A DNA stretch of 64,000 nt. Origin: Streptomyces sp. SAI-127. GTDB taxonomy: Bacteria; Actinomycetota; Actinomycetes; Streptomycetales; Streptomycetaceae. The stretch covers positions 6,902,501-6,966,500 of the forward strand of contig NZ_JARXYJ010000001.1 of NCBI RefSeq assembly GCF_029894425.1. The letters run 5' to 3'. A program made the position numbers and the translations under genes. Below the pieces are notes generated by a model. It had not been told where the DNA came from. It was given only the letters and a program-made list of their open reading frames with translations, and ran no database searches. How positions within the stretch are numbered: the stretch's first letter is position 1; each line of letters begins with the position of its first letter. Shown piece by piece: positions 8,504 to 17,918 of this stretch.

Positions 8504-9493
8504 ATGTCCCTCCCCAAAGCTGAACTGCACCTGCACATCGAAGGCACCCTGGAGCCGGAGCTGGCTTTCGAGCTGGCCGCGCGCAACGGCGTCGAGCTGC
8601 CGTACGCCGACACGGACACGCTCCGCAAGGCGTACCGGTTCGAGGACCTCCAGTCCTTTCTGAACCTGTACTACGAGCTCATGGCCGTGCTGCGCACCGA
8701 GCGGGACTTCGAGGACCTGGCGAACGCCTATCTCGCCCGGGCCGCCGCGCAGGGGGTGCGGCACGCGGAGATCTTCTTCGACCCGCAGGCGCACATCGCG
8801 CGGGGCGTGGAGATGGGGACGGTCGTCGAGGGGCTGTGGCGGGCGCTGGCCCACAGCGAGGCCGTGCACGGTGTGTCCACGCAGCTGATCATGTGCTTCC
8901 TGCGTGACGAGTCCGCGCGGTCCGCTCTCGAGACCCTCGAGGCCGCCACGCCGTATCTCGACCGGATCGTCGGTGTGGGCCTCGACTCCGCCGAGGTGGG
9001 GCATCCTCCGGTGAAGTTCCGCGAGGTGTACGAGGCCGCGGCGGCGCTGGGGCTGCGGCGGGTGGCGCACGCCGGGGAGGAGGGGCCGCCGGAGTACATC
9101 GTCGAGGCGCTGGACGTGCTCGGGGTGGAGCGGATCGACCACGGTCTGCGGTGCATGGAGTCTCCGGAGCTGGTCGCGCGGCTGGTGCGGGACCGGGTTC
9201 CGCTGACCTTGTGTCCGCTGTCCAACGTGCGGCTCCGTACGGTCGACGTGCTCGCCGACCATCCGTTGCCGGCGATGCTGGACGCCGGGTTGCTCTGCAC
9301 GGTGAACTCCGACGACCCGGCGTACTTCGGGGGGTATGCGGGGGACAACTTCGACGCGGTGCGCTCGGCGCTGGGCCTGGGCGAGGAACGGTTGCGGGAG
9401 CTGGCCCGCAACTCCTTCCTCGCGTCCTTCCTGGAGCACGATGAGGAGTTGCGGGCTCGGTATCTTGCGGAAGTTGATACGTACGAGTTCTGA
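8504..9493 (+). CDS. Adenosine/adenine deaminase family protein
   Basis: A 329-residue member of the metal-dependent adenosine deaminase superfamily. Zinc ligands are in ELHLHIEGTLEP (HxH, residues about 9-18), HAGEE, RIDHGLRC and NSDDPAYFG. HIEGTLEP, rather than the HLDGS form of classical adenosine deaminase, is what I recall for adenine deaminases, so deamination of adenine to hypoxanthine is the more specific guess. It starts 20 bp after rnz and ends the leftmost gene run. A GC-rich repeat that can act as a two-sided terminator follows. Confidence 0.85.
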   Translation: MSLPKAELHLHIEGTLEPELAFELAARNGVELPYADTDTLRKAYRFEDLQSFLNLYYELMAVLRTERDFEDLANAYLARAAAQGVRHAEIFFDPQAHIARGVEMGTVVEGLWRALAHSEAVHGVSTQLIMCFLRDESARSALETLEAATPYLDRIVGVGLDSAEVGHPPVKFREVYEAAAALGLRRVAHAGEEGPPEYIVEALDVLGVERIDHGLRCMESPELVARLVRDRVPLTLCPLSNVRLRTVDVLADHPLPAMLDAGLLCTVNSDDPAYFGGYAGDNFDAVRSALGLGEERLRELARNSFLASFLEHDEELRARYLAEVDTYEF

Positions 9494-9514
9494 GGTGCTT
9501 TGCCGGGTGCGGGC

Positions 9515-9579
9515 CGGTGGGGGCTGGTCGCGCCCACGCGGCGGAGCCGCATATTGACACAGCCCCGCGCCCCTGACGG
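9515..9579. repeat. 65-bp dispersed intergenic repeat, copy 1
   Basis: This 65-bp unit matches 44301-44365 at 61 of 65 positions. It can fold back on itself: GCGGC/GCCGC around GGA in the middle, and GGGGCTG pairing with CAGCCCC across the unit. Both copies lie between convergent genes, each ahead of a minus-strand MFS gene. Similar elements are, from memory, scattered in streptomycete intergenic regions. Confidence 0.85.
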
Positions 9580-9584
9580 GGCGC
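9567..9584. terminator. Bidirectional terminator hairpin
   Basis: GCGCCCC (9567-9573), loop TGAC and GGGGCGC (9578-9584) form a perfect 7-bp stem. It ends 1 bp from the stop of the minus-strand transporter and follows the deaminase, so it can serve both. Confidence 0.65.
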
Positions 9585-9585
9585 C

Positions 9586-10770
9586 TTACGCCGCCGTCGC
9601 CTTGTCGTAGGCCTGGGTCTCCACCTGGATCTTCACCACCGGCAGCGTGCGCCTGCCCGCGCCCATCGCCACCGCCGTCATCGGTACGGCCAGCAGCAGC
9701 AGGCCCGCTGCCATGACCGTGCCCATCACGGGGAAGCCGGCCTCAGATGCGAGCAGGCTTCCCGTCAGGGGACCCGCTGCCGTGCCCAATGACGACGCCG
9801 AGCCGACCAGGACCGCCCAGCGGCCGCGGGGGTCCAGGGAGGCGGCCAGGCCGATGACGTACGACAGGACGATCGGGTAGAGCGTGTTCCACGCGATCTC
9901 GCCGGACGCGAAGGACGTCAGGTCGGTCGCCGAGGCGCTGAGGGTGATGCAGGCGGCGATGAGGACGGTGCCGCCGCCGATGGGGAGCGCGCGGCCGAGG
10001 CGTGGGCCCAGGGCGCCCGCGCCGACGACGCCCAGCAGGCCCGCGCCGAGGGCGATCGCGAAGACCGCGCCGACCGTCGCCTCGGAGAGGTGGGCCTGGG
10101 TGAGGCCGATGCGGCCGCTGACGCCCCAGAGGGCGTTCTGGGCGAGGGACCAGCAGAGCAGGGTGCCGGCGAGGAGGAGGCCGGCCCGACGGTGGGGGAG
10201 CGTGGCGCGCGTCTCCCGGCTTCGAGTGGGGGCCGTGGCGAGGGGGAGACGGCCCGTCAGGGGCCAGACCGCCAGCGCGGTGAGGGCGATCGCGGCCAAC
10301 GGCTGGCCGTGCCCCGCGCCCAGGTGGGGGACGGTCAGATAGACGGCGCCCGCGAGTGCGGAGACACCGAGGAGGCCGACCGTGGTGGTGCGGTGCGGGT
10401 CCGGCTGGGCGGCGATGCCGGTGGCGGCCACCGCCGTCGACGTACCGGATCCGAAGCCGCCGATCAGCGCGCCCACGACGACGGCCGGGACGGCGTGGGC
10501 GAGGGCGGCGCCGCCGTAGCCGAGGACGGCGAGGGTGAGGCCGATGCGGGCGAGGGTGCGGGGGCCGACGCGTTCGACGCGGGAGGCGAGCAGGAAGCCT
10601 GCCGCCGCCGAACTCAGCAGCAGTGCGCTGCCGACGGCACCCGCCTCGGTGGCGGTGAGCGGAAGCCCCGAGTCGAGTCTGCCGACGGTGGTCGGGAGGA
10701 GGTAGGGGGCGAGGTACCCGGCCGTGAAAAGGGCAACGAGGGGCCAGGGCAGGGTGGTGCGGGCGGACAC
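9586..10770 (-). CDS. MFS transporter
   Basis: 394 residues with about 12 predicted membrane segments and the MFS loop motif after the second helix, here FLLASRVERVGPRTLARIG. The substrate is not readable. It lies downstream of the IclR gene on the same strand and near the glucarate genes, so sugar-acid uptake is possible but unproven. The 187 bp between it and the IclR gene include a CRP-like inverted repeat (10891-10906), so it may have its own promoter. Confidence 0.85.
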   Translation of the reverse strand: MSARTTLPWPLVALFTAGYLAPYLLPTTVGRLDSGLPLTATEAGAVGSALLLSSAAAGFLLASRVERVGPRTLARIGLTLAVLGYGGAALAHAVPAVVVGALIGGFGSGTSTAVAATGIAAQPDPHRTTTVGLLGVSALAGAVYLTVPHLGAGHGQPLAAIALTALAVWPLTGRLPLATAPTRSRETRATLPHRRAGLLLAGTLLCWSLAQNALWGVSGRIGLTQAHLSEATVGAVFAIALGAGLLGVVGAGALGPRLGRALPIGGGTVLIAACITLSASATDLTSFASGEIAWNTLYPIVLSYVIGLAASLDPRGRWAVLVGSASSLGTAAGPLTGSLLASEAGFPVMGTVMAAGLLLLAVPMTAVAMGAGRRTLPVVKIQVETQAYDKATAA

Positions 10771-10957
10771 GGGCGTTCCCAGGGCATGCGAAAGAAGCGG
10801 CTCGAAAAGGGGGTGGGCGCAGGCCGTCGACGGACAGGAACGCGCGAAGAATTTGTATCAAGCACGCGGTTGCGGAAGAAGCCCAGGTGGCGTGATGTGG
10901 CTCACGTTTCGTTTGGGGTGAGGGAAGCCGGGTACACGAGCGCGCTCCAGTGCCCGT
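10771..10957 (-). promoter_or_regulatory. Upstream region of the MFS gene with a CRP-like site
   Basis: CGTGA (10891-10895) and TCACG (10902-10906) form an inverted repeat spaced by 6 nt. It fits the GTG-N6-CAC pattern described for streptomycete Crp. No convincing -35/-10 pair was found. A binding test is needed before calling it an operator. Confidence 0.35.
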
Positions 10958-11740
10958 CTAACGCCAACTGGGGGCGCCGCCCGCGCCCGGTGCCGTCGCC
11001 TCGATCTTGCCTCTGATCTCGCGCATCACCGCGATGATCTGCTGCTCGTGTTCCGGCGTCAGACGGGCGACCGGGACCGAGCAGCTGATGGCGTCCTGCG
11101 CGGGGGAGTCGTAGCGCAGACAGAACCCGAAGCCGACGATGCCGGGGACGCCCTCCTCGCGGTCGATCGAGTAGCCGCGTGCGCGGACCTCGGCGAGGTC
11201 GGCCAGCAGGGACTCGCGGGTGGTGTGGGAGTTCGGGGTGAGTGCCTCGTACGGACCCTCGGGGAGCCTCTCGTCGGGCCACTCGGCCAGCAGCGCCTTG
11301 CCCAGCGCGCCGACGTGCGCGGGCAGGCGGCGGCCCACCCTGCTGATCGTCCGCAGGTATTCGTGCGACTCACGCGTCGCCAGATACGCCACGTCCAGGC
11401 CGTCGAGCCGGCCCATGTGGATCGTCTCGCCCAGCGCCTGGGACGCCTCGTCGAGATACGGCCGTACGACCCGGACACGCGGGTCGGAGTCCAGATAGCT
11501 GGTGCCGGTGAGCAGGGCGTGGATACCGATGCCGTAGAGCGAGCCGGTGATGTCGGTGCGGACCCAGCCGCGCGAGATCAGGGTCTGGAGCAGCGCGTAC
11601 ATCGAACTGCGCGGCACCTCCAGCGCGTCCGCGAGCTCCTGGAGCCGTGCCGGGCGGTCGCCGCGTGCGGCCAGCAGTTCGAGGAGCTCGACCGTGCGGG
11701 CCGCCGACTTCACCTCGCGGACGCCACCTGTCTCTGACAT
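10958..11740 (-). CDS. IclR family transcriptional regulator
   Basis: 260 residues: an N-terminal winged helix (KSAARTVELLELLAARGDRPARLQELADALEVPRSSMYALLQTL, residues about 10-55) and a C-terminal IclR effector domain (VGALGKALLAEWPDE, FCLRYDSPAQDAISCSVPV). It is divergent from kdgD-gudD and probably represses them. The inverted repeat at 11823-11837, placed over the kdgD transcription start, is a likely operator. The start at 11740 is preferred over 11782 because the HTH begins shortly after it. Confidence 0.92.
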   Translation of the reverse strand: MSETGGVREVKSAARTVELLELLAARGDRPARLQELADALEVPRSSMYALLQTLISRGWVRTDITGSLYGIGIHALLTGTSYLDSDPRVRVVRPYLDEASQALGETIHMGRLDGLDVAYLATRESHEYLRTISRVGRRLPAHVGALGKALLAEWPDERLPEGPYEALTPNSHTTRESLLADLAEVRARGYSIDREEGVPGIVGFGFCLRYDSPAQDAISCSVPVARLTPEHEQQIIAVMREIRGKIEATAPGAGGAPSWR

Positions 11741-11781
11741 GCGCCGATGGTAATCGGCCCGCCCGACCGCCCGCCGACCCA

Positions 11782-11837
11782 TTGACGAGTGGGATTCGCC
11801 TATCTAATCTTCATCTCCATACGTAGATATCGTCTAC
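11782..11837 (+). promoter_or_regulatory. kdgD promoter and putative IclR operator
   Basis: TTGACG (11782-11787), 17 nt, then TAATCT (11805-11810) is a good vegetative promoter facing kdgD. GTAGA (11823-11827), TATCG, TCTAC (11833-11837) is an inverted repeat just past the expected transcription start, where a bound repressor would block initiation. Flanking CCAT and ATGG extend the symmetry imperfectly. Confidence 0.65.
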
Positions 11838-11849
11838 ATGGGGAGATGA

Positions 11850-12800
11850 GTGAGGGTGGCCCTCGACCCGGACACGGCCCGACGACTGCGGGACGGCATG
11901 GCACGCGGTGTGCTGTCGTTCCCGCTCACGAGCTTCCACGACGACGGCACCCTCGACCCGGACGGCTTCCGCGCCCATGTCGCCGCCCAGATCGCCACCG
12001 GCCCCGGCGCGCTCTTCCCGGCCTGTGGCACGGGTGAGTTCTTCTCGCTGGACGAGGGCGAGTACCGGCAGGTCGTCACCATCGCCGTCGAGGAGGCCGG
12101 CGGCCGGCTGCCCGTCGTCGCCGGAACGGGCTACGGCTGGGCGCAGGCCGTTCGTTTCGCCCGGATCGCCGAGGAGGCGGGAGCGGACGCGCTGCTGGTC
12201 CTCCCGCACTACCTGGTCGCCGCCCCGCAGGACGGGCTGGTCGCGCAGCTGGAGCAGATCGCGGCGCGGACGCGGCTGCCGCTCATCGCCTACCAGCGCG
12301 GTCAGGTCGCCTTCGGCGTGGACGCGCTCAGGCGGCTCGCCGAGATCCCCGGTGTCATCGGGCTCAAGGACGGACACAGCGACCTCGACCGGCTCCAGCG
12401 CCTCACGCTCGCCGCCCCCGAAGGCTTCCTGTTCTTCAACGGCGCCTCCACCGCCGAGATCCAGGCCCGCGCCTACGCCACCGTCGGGGTCCCCGCCTAC
12501 TCCTCGGCCGTGCACGCCTTCGCCCCCGAGATCGCGAACGCCTTCTTCACCGCCCTGCGCGACGGCGACGAGGGCGACGGCACGGTCGGGAAACTGCTGC
12601 GCGACTTCTACGTTCCGCTCGTCGAACTCCGCGACCGGGTGCCCGGATACGCCGTCTCGCTCGTGAAGGCGGCGGCCCGGCTGCGGGGACGCCCGGTCGG
12701 GCCCGTGCGCGCACCGCTCACCGATCCGTCGGCCGCCGACCTGGCGGACCTCGAGCGGCTGCTGGCCTCCGGACTCGACCTCGTTGGAGCCGACCTGTGA
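11850..12800 (+). CDS. kdgD: 5-dehydro-4-deoxyglucarate dehydratase
   Basis: A 316-residue DHDPS-superfamily protein. GVLSFPLTSFHDDGTLDPDGF and GTGEFFSLDEGEY match the KdgD subgroup, and the Schiff-base lysine is in VIGLKDGHSDLDR (about residue 174). It converts 5-dehydro-4-deoxy-D-glucarate to 2,5-dioxopentanoate with loss of water and CO2. The next gene makes its substrate, and the two overlap by 4 bp. GTG 11850 is taken as the start; GTG 11856, two codons on, has better spacing from GGGGAG (11840-11845). Confidence 0.92.
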   Translation: MRVALDPDTARRLRDGMARGVLSFPLTSFHDDGTLDPDGFRAHVAAQIATGPGALFPACGTGEFFSLDEGEYRQVVTIAVEEAGGRLPVVAGTGYGWAQAVRFARIAEEAGADALLVLPHYLVAAPQDGLVAQLEQIAARTRLPLIAYQRGQVAFGVDALRRLAEIPGVIGLKDGHSDLDRLQRLTLAAPEGFLFFNGASTAEIQARAYATVGVPAYSSAVHAFAPEIANAFFTALRDGDEGDGTVGKLLRDFYVPLVELRDRVPGYAVSLVKAAARLRGRPVGPVRAPLTDPSAADLADLERLLASGLDLVGADL

Positions 12801-14086
12801 ACCTCACCATCACCGACGTCCGCCTCACGCCGATCCTCGTCGCCGATCCGCCACTGCTGAACACGCAGGGCGTCCACCAGCCGTACACGCCCCGGCTGAT
12901 CGTCGAGGTCGAGACCGCCGACGGGGTCACGGGCGTCGGGGAGACCTACGGCGACACCAAGTACCTGGAGCTGGCGAGGCCGTTCGCAGCCAAGCTGATC
13001 GGGCGTCAGGCAGGCGACCTGAACGGGCTGTTCACCGTCGCGGATCAGGTGGCCGTCGATTCCTCCCGGGTCTCCGGGCAGGTCGACGTCGGTGGGCTGC
13101 GAGGGGTGCAGACGGCCGACAAGCTGCGGTTGTCCGTGGTATCCGGGTTCGAGGTCGCCTGCCTCGACGCGCTGGGCAAGGCCCTCGGGCTGCCGGTGCA
13201 CGCACTGCTCGGGGGCAAGGTCCGGGACGCGGTCGACTACAGCGCGTATCTGTTCTACAAGTGGGCCTCGCATCCCGAGGGCGTCGCCTCCGAGAAGGAC
13301 GACTGGGGGGCGGCTGTCGACCCCGCCGGGGTGGTGGAGCAGGCCCGGTTGTTCACCGAGCGCTACGGCTTCACGTCCTTCAAGCTCAAGGGCGGGGTTT
13401 TCCCGCCCGACGAGGAGATCGCGGCCATCAGGGCGCTGGCCGAGGCGTTTCCCGGGCACCCGTTGCGGCTCGACCCCAACGGGGCCTGGAGCGTGTCGAC
13501 TTCGCTGAGGGTGGCCGCGGAGCTCGGCGACGTTCTGGAGTACCTGGAGGATCCAGCGCTGGGGACGGCGGCCATGGCCGAGGTCTCCGCCGGGACCGAT
13601 GTCCCGCTGGCCACCAACATGTGTGTGACGACCTTCGCGGAGATCAAGGAGGCGTTCGCCCGGGACGCGGTCCAGGTGGTGCTCTCGGATCACCACTACT
13701 GGGGCGGGTTGCGCAACACCCAGCAACTCGCCGCGATCTGCCGGACGTTCGGGGTGGGAGTGTCCATGCACTCCAACACGCATCTGGGGATCTCGTTGGC
13801 CGCGATGACGCATGTCGCGTCCACCGTGCCCGACCTTCACCACGCCTGTGACTCGCACTACCCGTGGCAGTCGGAGGACGTGCTCAGCGAGCGGCTGACG
13901 TTCGAGGGCGGGGCCGTGAAGGTCTCCGACGCGCCCGGCCTCGGCGTCGAACTCGACCGGGAGAAGGTGGAGTTCCTGCATCGGCGGTGGCTCGATGACG
14001 ACGGTTCGCTGCGGGAGCGGGACGACGCCGCGGCCATGCGGGTCGCCGAGCCGGGGTGGGTCACGCCGGTGGTGCCCCGCTGGTAG
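12797..14086 (+). CDS. gudD: Glucarate dehydratase
   Basis: A 429-residue enolase-superfamily enzyme of the mandelate racemase/glucarate dehydratase type. Visible catalytic elements are KLKGGVFPP (KxK), RLDPNGAWS (metal Asp), EYLEDP (metal Glu), LATNMCVT (metal-site Asn), LSDHHYWGG and MHSNTHLGISLAAMTH (general-base His). It dehydrates D-glucarate to 5-dehydro-4-deoxyglucarate, the substrate of the KdgD enzyme encoded just upstream. GTG start, coupled to kdgD by a 4-bp overlap. Confidence 0.95.
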   Translation: MNLTITDVRLTPILVADPPLLNTQGVHQPYTPRLIVEVETADGVTGVGETYGDTKYLELARPFAAKLIGRQAGDLNGLFTVADQVAVDSSRVSGQVDVGGLRGVQTADKLRLSVVSGFEVACLDALGKALGLPVHALLGGKVRDAVDYSAYLFYKWASHPEGVASEKDDWGAAVDPAGVVEQARLFTERYGFTSFKLKGGVFPPDEEIAAIRALAEAFPGHPLRLDPNGAWSVSTSLRVAAELGDVLEYLEDPALGTAAMAEVSAGTDVPLATNMCVTTFAEIKEAFARDAVQVVLSDHHYWGGLRNTQQLAAICRTFGVGVSMHSNTHLGISLAAMTHVASTVPDLHHACDSHYPWQSEDVLSERLTFEGGAVKVSDAPGLGVELDREKVEFLHRRWLDDDGSLRERDDAAAMRVAEPGWVTPVVPRW

Positions 14087-14312
14087 CGCTTGAGGGGGAT
14101 GTGTTCCGACATACGGTCCCTCTCCCGGCGTTCAGTGTTCCGCCGCCCCCGGGGCCCCTGGAACCCCCGTGGCCACACCCGGCGCGGCCCGGACGGCCCG
14201 CCCGGGACCTGCGACGGCCTGACGTAACGCGCGGGTCGCAGGTGAGCGCCGACGCGTTGTCGGCGGCGTGGTGCAGACTGGCCTGATCCGCACCACGTCC
14301 AGGGAGCGCACC

Positions 14313-15470
14313 GTGATCGCGTCCAACGCGTCCACCGGAAAGGGACCGTCGCACTTCGGAGGGACCGGGCACGGCCAGGCCCGGGTCGACCCTCTCGCAG
14401 CTCTGCGGGTACCCGACGATCCGCCCTGGGACGTCTATCTCACCGGCACCGTGTTCCTCGACATCATCTTCACCGGGCTCGACTCCGCCCCGGTGCGCGG
14501 GACCGAGTCCTGGGCACGCGGGATGGGGTCGAGCCCCGGCGGCGTGGCGAACATGGCCACCGCCCTGGCCCGGCTCGGGCTGCGCACCTCGCTGGCCGCG
14601 GCCTTCGGCGACGACCACTACGGCGAGTACTGCTGGGACGCCCTCGAGCAGGGCGAGGGCATCGACCTCTCCCCGTCCCGCACGGTCCCCGGCTGGCACT
14701 CCCCGGTCACCGTGTCGATGGCGTACGAGGGCGAGCGCACCATGGTCTCCCACGGCCACGAGCCGCCGCCGGAGGCCGTGCTCATCCAAGACGGCGAACC
14801 TGACTGCCCCCCACGCGCGCGGGCGGCGGTGGCGTCCCTCGAGCCGGGAAAACGGGCCCCCTGGATCGCTCAGGCGGCACACGAGGGCACCTGCATCTTC
14901 GCCGACGTCGGCTGGGACGAGACCGGGGCGTGGGACCTGGCGGGCCTCGCCGACCTCGAACACTGCGAGGCCTTCCTGCCGAACGCGCAGGAGGCGATGC
15001 GCTACACCGGTGCCACCTGTCCCCGGGAGGCCGCGCACGCGCTCACCGAACATGTGCCGCTCGCCGTGGTCACACTCGGCGCTGAGGGCGCGTACGCCGT
15101 GGACCGGCGTACCGGTGAGACCGCCGAGGTCCCGGCGATCGAGGTCGAGGCGCTCGATCCGACCGGCGCCGGGGACGTCTTCGTGGCCGGCTTCGTCACC
15201 GGCACCCTCGCGGGCTGGCCGCTGGCGGACCGCCTGGCCTTCGCCGGCCTGACCGCCGCGCTCTCCGTCCAGGAGTTCGGCGGCTCCCTGTCCGCGCCGG
15301 GCTGGTCCGAGATCGGCGCCTGGTGGCGCAAGGTCCAGTCCGTCGCCTCCCAGGACCCGACCGCCCTGCGGCGGTACGCCTTCCTGGCGGACCTGGTCCC
15401 GGAGGAGGAGGCCCCGGGCTGGCCACTGCGACGGGCGGTGCCGACGATCGGATTCGGCCGGTCGGCCTGA
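14313..15470 (+). CDS. PfkB family carbohydrate kinase
   Basis: A 385-residue ribokinase-fold protein: GGVANMATALARLGLRTSLAAAFGDDHYGEY (sugar-binding side) and the C-terminal catalytic DPTGAGDVFVAGFV with its general-base Asp. The substrate is unknown; the neighbouring glucarate genes make a keto-sugar acid or similar possible. GTG 14313 with AGGGAG upstream is preferred over 14268. A 226-bp gap containing C-rich sequence separates it from gudD, so it may be transcribed on its own. Confidence 0.85.
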   Translation: MIASNASTGKGPSHFGGTGHGQARVDPLAALRVPDDPPWDVYLTGTVFLDIIFTGLDSAPVRGTESWARGMGSSPGGVANMATALARLGLRTSLAAAFGDDHYGEYCWDALEQGEGIDLSPSRTVPGWHSPVTVSMAYEGERTMVSHGHEPPPEAVLIQDGEPDCPPRARAAVASLEPGKRAPWIAQAAHEGTCIFADVGWDETGAWDLAGLADLEHCEAFLPNAQEAMRYTGATCPREAAHALTEHVPLAVVTLGAEGAYAVDRRTGETAEVPAIEVEALDPTGAGDVFVAGFVTGTLAGWPLADRLAFAGLTAALSVQEFGGSLSAPGWSEIGAWWRKVQSVASQDPTALRRYAFLADLVPEEEAPGWPLRRAVPTIGFGRSA

Positions 15471-15610
15471 GGGCGGCGGGGGAGGGTGGACCGCCTCTCA
15501 CGGTGGTCGGCGGACGTCGGCTGCCGGACGGTTCGCCGGAGGCTTGACCGGCGTGGCCGAGGCACTCGAGCCGACCCGCGGCGGTGCCGTCGCCGAGCAG
15601 GGGCCCGGTG

Positions 15611-17914
15611 TCAGACCGTGCTCAGCACCCGGGTGACCGGCGCGCGTGCCGCGCGCCTGGCGGGGAGCGCGCAGAATCCGCCCGCGAGCGCGACCGCCAG
15701 GGTGCCGCTGAGGAGCAGGACGGTAGCGGGGGGCGCTTGGGCGATGCCCGAGCCCATGCCGCTGGTGGCGCCCTGGAGGTTGATCAGCCAGTCCGATACG
15801 GCGACACCGAGGAGTTCGCCCGTCACGACGGCCGCGGCGGCCAGAAGGCCGGTGCTGGTGATGATGATGGCGGTGATCTGACGTGGTGTCAGCCCGATGG
15901 TGCGCAGCACCCCGATGTCCCGCGTGTGCTCCCGCAGGGACAGACTGGTGGTCGTGAACAACTCGGCGAGTCCGATGAGCACCAGCAGCGCGATGAGGCC
16001 CGCGGCGACCATGCGCACGGTGCCGAGCCCGTCCGCCGGATTGGCCACCGACTGCACCTCGACGCGTCCGTGGGACGCCCGCAGTATGCCCGCCTCCACG
16101 ACGCCCGGGTCGGCCCCCGGGCGCAGGGCGAGGGCGTAGTACTGGGGTTCCGGCGGCCCGGTGGAGCCGTCGAGGGTGTCCAGCCCCACGGACAGCATCT
16201 CGCCGTTGTGGTCGGGCTCGATGCTGCGGCCGACGATGTGCAGGATGTGCGGGGTCCCCGCCGTCACGACGCGCACCCACTGGCCCACCCTGATGTGCAT
16301 CAGATCGAGCGCTCCCTGCCCGGCCACTGCCTCGTCGGGCCCCTCGATGCCTCGCCCCTGTGCCACGGCGTAGGGGTAGGGGTGCGCGGAGGTCCCCAGG
16401 GCGCGCAGGGTGATGGTGGTGGTCTGTCCCGGTACAAGGGCCTGCAGTTCGATGCCGGGATAGGCGGCCGCCACGCCGGGCTGCGTGCCGAGCAGGCGGC
16501 GCGTCGAGGCGTCACCCGTGGCGCCGGGCCGTGCCGTCAGGGCGGCCGCGAGGCCCAGCCGCTGCGGATGTGCGCGGAAACCGTCGATGGTCGCCCAGCT
16601 TCCCAGGGCCACGGTGATCATGAGCATCGGGATCGTCAGTCGCGCGACGGTGATCCCGGCACGCAGCGGGCGGTGGAAGGCGGCACGGGCGCCCAGTACC
16701 AGAGCCGGGGGCAGCCGCAGCAGCAGCGCGAGGCGGGTCAGCCGGGACATGCGAGTCGCGTGGTGGTCGGGCCGCGTCGTCGGGTAGGGGGCGACGCGCC
16801 CGGCCCGCCAGGCGGGCAGCGCCGTGGCCAGCGCGATGGCGGCCACCGTACCCACGCCCGTGGCCGCGAGGGCGCCGGCGTGGGCGGGCTGGGCCTGCCA
16901 CAGAGTGACGGCCTGCCCGACCGGGCCCGGGAGCAGCGGACCGAGCAGGCTCACCGCCAGCGTGCCCAGGCCCATGCCCGTGAGCGCGAGGGCCGTGTGC
17001 TCGACGAGCAGGGTGCGGACGACCTGGCCCGGAGTGAATCCGATCGCCTTCAGTACGGCGATGTCGCGCAGCTGGGCCAGGACGCGACCGCCCGCGGCGC
17101 CCGCCGTGGCCAGTGCGGTGGCCAGCAGAGCGACCAGTCCGAACACCGCGAGCATCGTGCCGAGCAGCCGGTTGTTCATGTCCATGGCGTCGCGGACCTG
17201 GTACCACGTGGACACCTGGGTGACCTGGCCGCTGCCGAGCGCGTCGACGGCCTGCTGAGCGGTGAAGTCGGTGGCTCCTGGATCGCTGAGCCGCAGGCCG
17301 ATCGCCTGGTCCGTGGCGGCTGGATCGGGTTCGATCGCGGCCAGGGTGGCCGGTGTGACCCAGGCGAGGCCCGGTGTCCAGTCCGGGTAGGAGCCCTGGT
17401 CGGCCGAGTCGGCCACGCCGATGACCCGCAGGGTGTGCAAGGCGCCGTCGACCGTTCGTACGGTGACGGTGTCGCCGACGCCGGACCACGTCGAGCGCGC
17501 CAGGGAGCTCTCCAGGACGATGCCGTCGCCGACGGCCGGGTCGAGCCACCGGCCGGTCCGGACGACGGGGCGGGAGACCTCCGGGGTCGCCGGGCCCTCG
17601 GCACGCACTTCCAGGGGGATCTTGTCCGCGCTGCGCACCAGGGTCACCGGCGCGGTCCGGTAGGGCCCGGCGACCGCCGTGACGCCGCCCAGCCGGGCGA
17701 GCGGTGCGGTGTTCACCCCCGGGCCCACGTGGAGCCACACGTGGGCGCCCTGCGACTGGTTGAAGATCCGCTGCCAGGGGTTGGTGGCGCTGAGCAGGAG
17801 CGCGTTCGACAGGATGAGGGTGAGGGCGATCACCGCCGTCACCAGCACCATCAGCACGGCCTGCGCCCGGTGGGCGCGCAGATCCGCGAGCTGCCACCGG
17901 AGCGAAGCGCGCAC
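15611..17914 (-). CDS. ABC transporter permease, FtsX/MacB type
   Basis: The 767-residue protein has two FtsX-like four-helix permease units. The first membrane helix is near residues 18-40, a long extracellular domain follows, helices with the motif DIAVLKAIGFTPGQVV lie at about 290-310, and a second set sits near the C-terminus (DIGVLRTIGLTPRQI). Such permeases work with a LolD-type ATPase to export lipids, peptides or lipoproteins, or to pass mechanical signals. It starts 4 bp after the ATPase gene stop and is the last gene of the padR-ABC operon. Confidence 0.9.
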   Translation of the reverse strand: MRASLRWQLADLRAHRAQAVLMVLVTAVIALTLILSNALLLSATNPWQRIFNQSQGAHVWLHVGPGVNTAPLARLGGVTAVAGPYRTAPVTLVRSADKIPLEVRAEGPATPEVSRPVVRTGRWLDPAVGDGIVLESSLARSTWSGVGDTVTVRTVDGALHTLRVIGVADSADQGSYPDWTPGLAWVTPATLAAIEPDPAATDQAIGLRLSDPGATDFTAQQAVDALGSGQVTQVSTWYQVRDAMDMNNRLLGTMLAVFGLVALLATALATAGAAGGRVLAQLRDIAVLKAIGFTPGQVVRTLLVEHTALALTGMGLGTLAVSLLGPLLPGPVGQAVTLWQAQPAHAGALAATGVGTVAAIALATALPAWRAGRVAPYPTTRPDHHATRMSRLTRLALLLRLPPALVLGARAAFHRPLRAGITVARLTIPMLMITVALGSWATIDGFRAHPQRLGLAAALTARPGATGDASTRRLLGTQPGVAAAYPGIELQALVPGQTTTITLRALGTSAHPYPYAVAQGRGIEGPDEAVAGQGALDLMHIRVGQWVRVVTAGTPHILHIVGRSIEPDHNGEMLSVGLDTLDGSTGPPEPQYYALALRPGADPGVVEAGILRASHGRVEVQSVANPADGLGTVRMVAAGLIALLVLIGLAELFTTTSLSLREHTRDIGVLRTIGLTPRQITAIIITSTGLLAAAAVVTGELLGVAVSDWLINLQGATSGMGSGIAQAPPATVLLLSGTLAVALAGGFCALPARRAARAPVTRVLSTV

Positions 17915-17918
17915 GGGG

